In this document: piece after piece, positions 5,063 to 5,178 of the stretch
Layout: each line of letters starts with the position of its first letter
Position numbering within the stretch: the first letter of the stretch is position 1
DNA from: Planctomycetaceae bacterium
Lineage (GTDB): Bacteria > Planctomycetota > Planctomycetia > Planctomycetales > Planctomycetaceae
Length of the DNA stretch: 5,178 nucleotides
Direction: 5' to 3'
Assembly: GCA_003503535.1 (NCBI GenBank)
Contig: DOCI01000154.1
Span: forward strand, 10,451 to 15,628
Translations under genes and position numbers: made by a program
The notes under the pieces: generated by a model
The model's input: the letters and a program-made list of their open reading frames with translations, nothing else
Database searches by the model: none
Told to the model about the DNA's origin: nothing

Positions 5063-5178
5063 ATGAAATATTTTTCCCTGGCTTTCCTTTTGCTTGCATC
5101 CCCAATGTTGTATGCCGATGAATTTTTTGTCTCGAAGATCGAGCCATTGCTTCGAAAACGTTGTTTTCAGTGCCACTT
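5063..5178 (+). CDS. Planctomycete-type cytochrome c protein, N-terminus only (runs off the edge)
   Basis: Only the first 38 codons are present. Residues 1-18 are a signal peptide (MKYFSLAFLLLASPMLYA before D19), so the protein is exported. After it comes FVSKIEPLLRKRCFQCH: an I-x-PLL helix immediately followed by C34-F-Q-C37-H38, the CxxCH site for covalent haem c. This arrangement, with the haem site about 15 residues after the signal peptide, is characteristic of the planctomycete cytochrome c domain (PSCyt1). In planctomycetes that domain usually heads large proteins with DUF1549 and DUF1553 domains, often beside genes for DUF1501 proteins and sulfatases. Whether those domains follow here cannot be seen. 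The start is well supported by AGGAG nine bases upstream. The protein is probably part of periplasmic redox or catabolic machinery; its exact reaction is unknown. Confidence 0.85.
   Translation, partial: MKYFSLAFLLLASPMLYADEFFVSKIEPLLRKRCFQCH

Overview
The window looks like a piece of a planctomycete chromosome, or that of a close PVC-group relative. Three features point that way: a secreted neutral-ceramidase-like protein, an exported xylose-isomerase-like TIM-barrel protein, and, at the right edge, the start of an exported protein with a CxxCH haem site in the context typical of planctomycete cytochrome c (PSCyt1) proteins. Ribosome binding sites are mostly weak, which is also common there. 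The assignment is an inference from protein families only.

Layout. 1-630 holds no gene I can support. 631-2178 (minus strand) encodes the ceramidase-like protein and is visibly more G+C-rich than its surroundings. Upstream of it on the same strand are a possible 21-codon leader ORF, a pair of 8-bp direct repeats and an uncertain 82-residue membrane ORF (2259-2507). From about 2625 to 3280 lies what I read as a decayed mobile-element or recombinase accessory region on the plus strand. Its 3' part still carries the recognisable pieces of a small helix-turn-helix protein of the kind found beside planctomycete serine recombinases, broken over three frames. 3281-3541 is intergenic and ends in a strong 9-bp-stem hairpin. 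Then come three plus-strand genes: an aromatic-rich unknown protein of 111 residues (3542-3877), the exported TIM-barrel protein (3911-4711) only 33 bp further on, and, after a 351-bp gap, the truncated cytochrome gene (5063 to the edge).

How the genes fit together. Both complete enzyme-like proteins and the cytochrome carry export signals, so the intact part of the window serves the periplasm or cell surface, plausibly catabolism of lipid- or sugar-derived substrates. No pathway can be proven from this window. In both enzyme-like proteins key catalytic positions of the founding family are replaced (ceramidase Ser to Asn; TIM-barrel Glu, Asp and Glu to Tyr, Asn and Gln), so the usual family names probably overstate what is known of their chemistry. 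I see no defence system, CRISPR array, RNA gene or intact mobile element. The most useful new observations are the broken recombinase-associated gene, the active-site substitutions and the hairpin/leader arrangement before the 111-residue gene.
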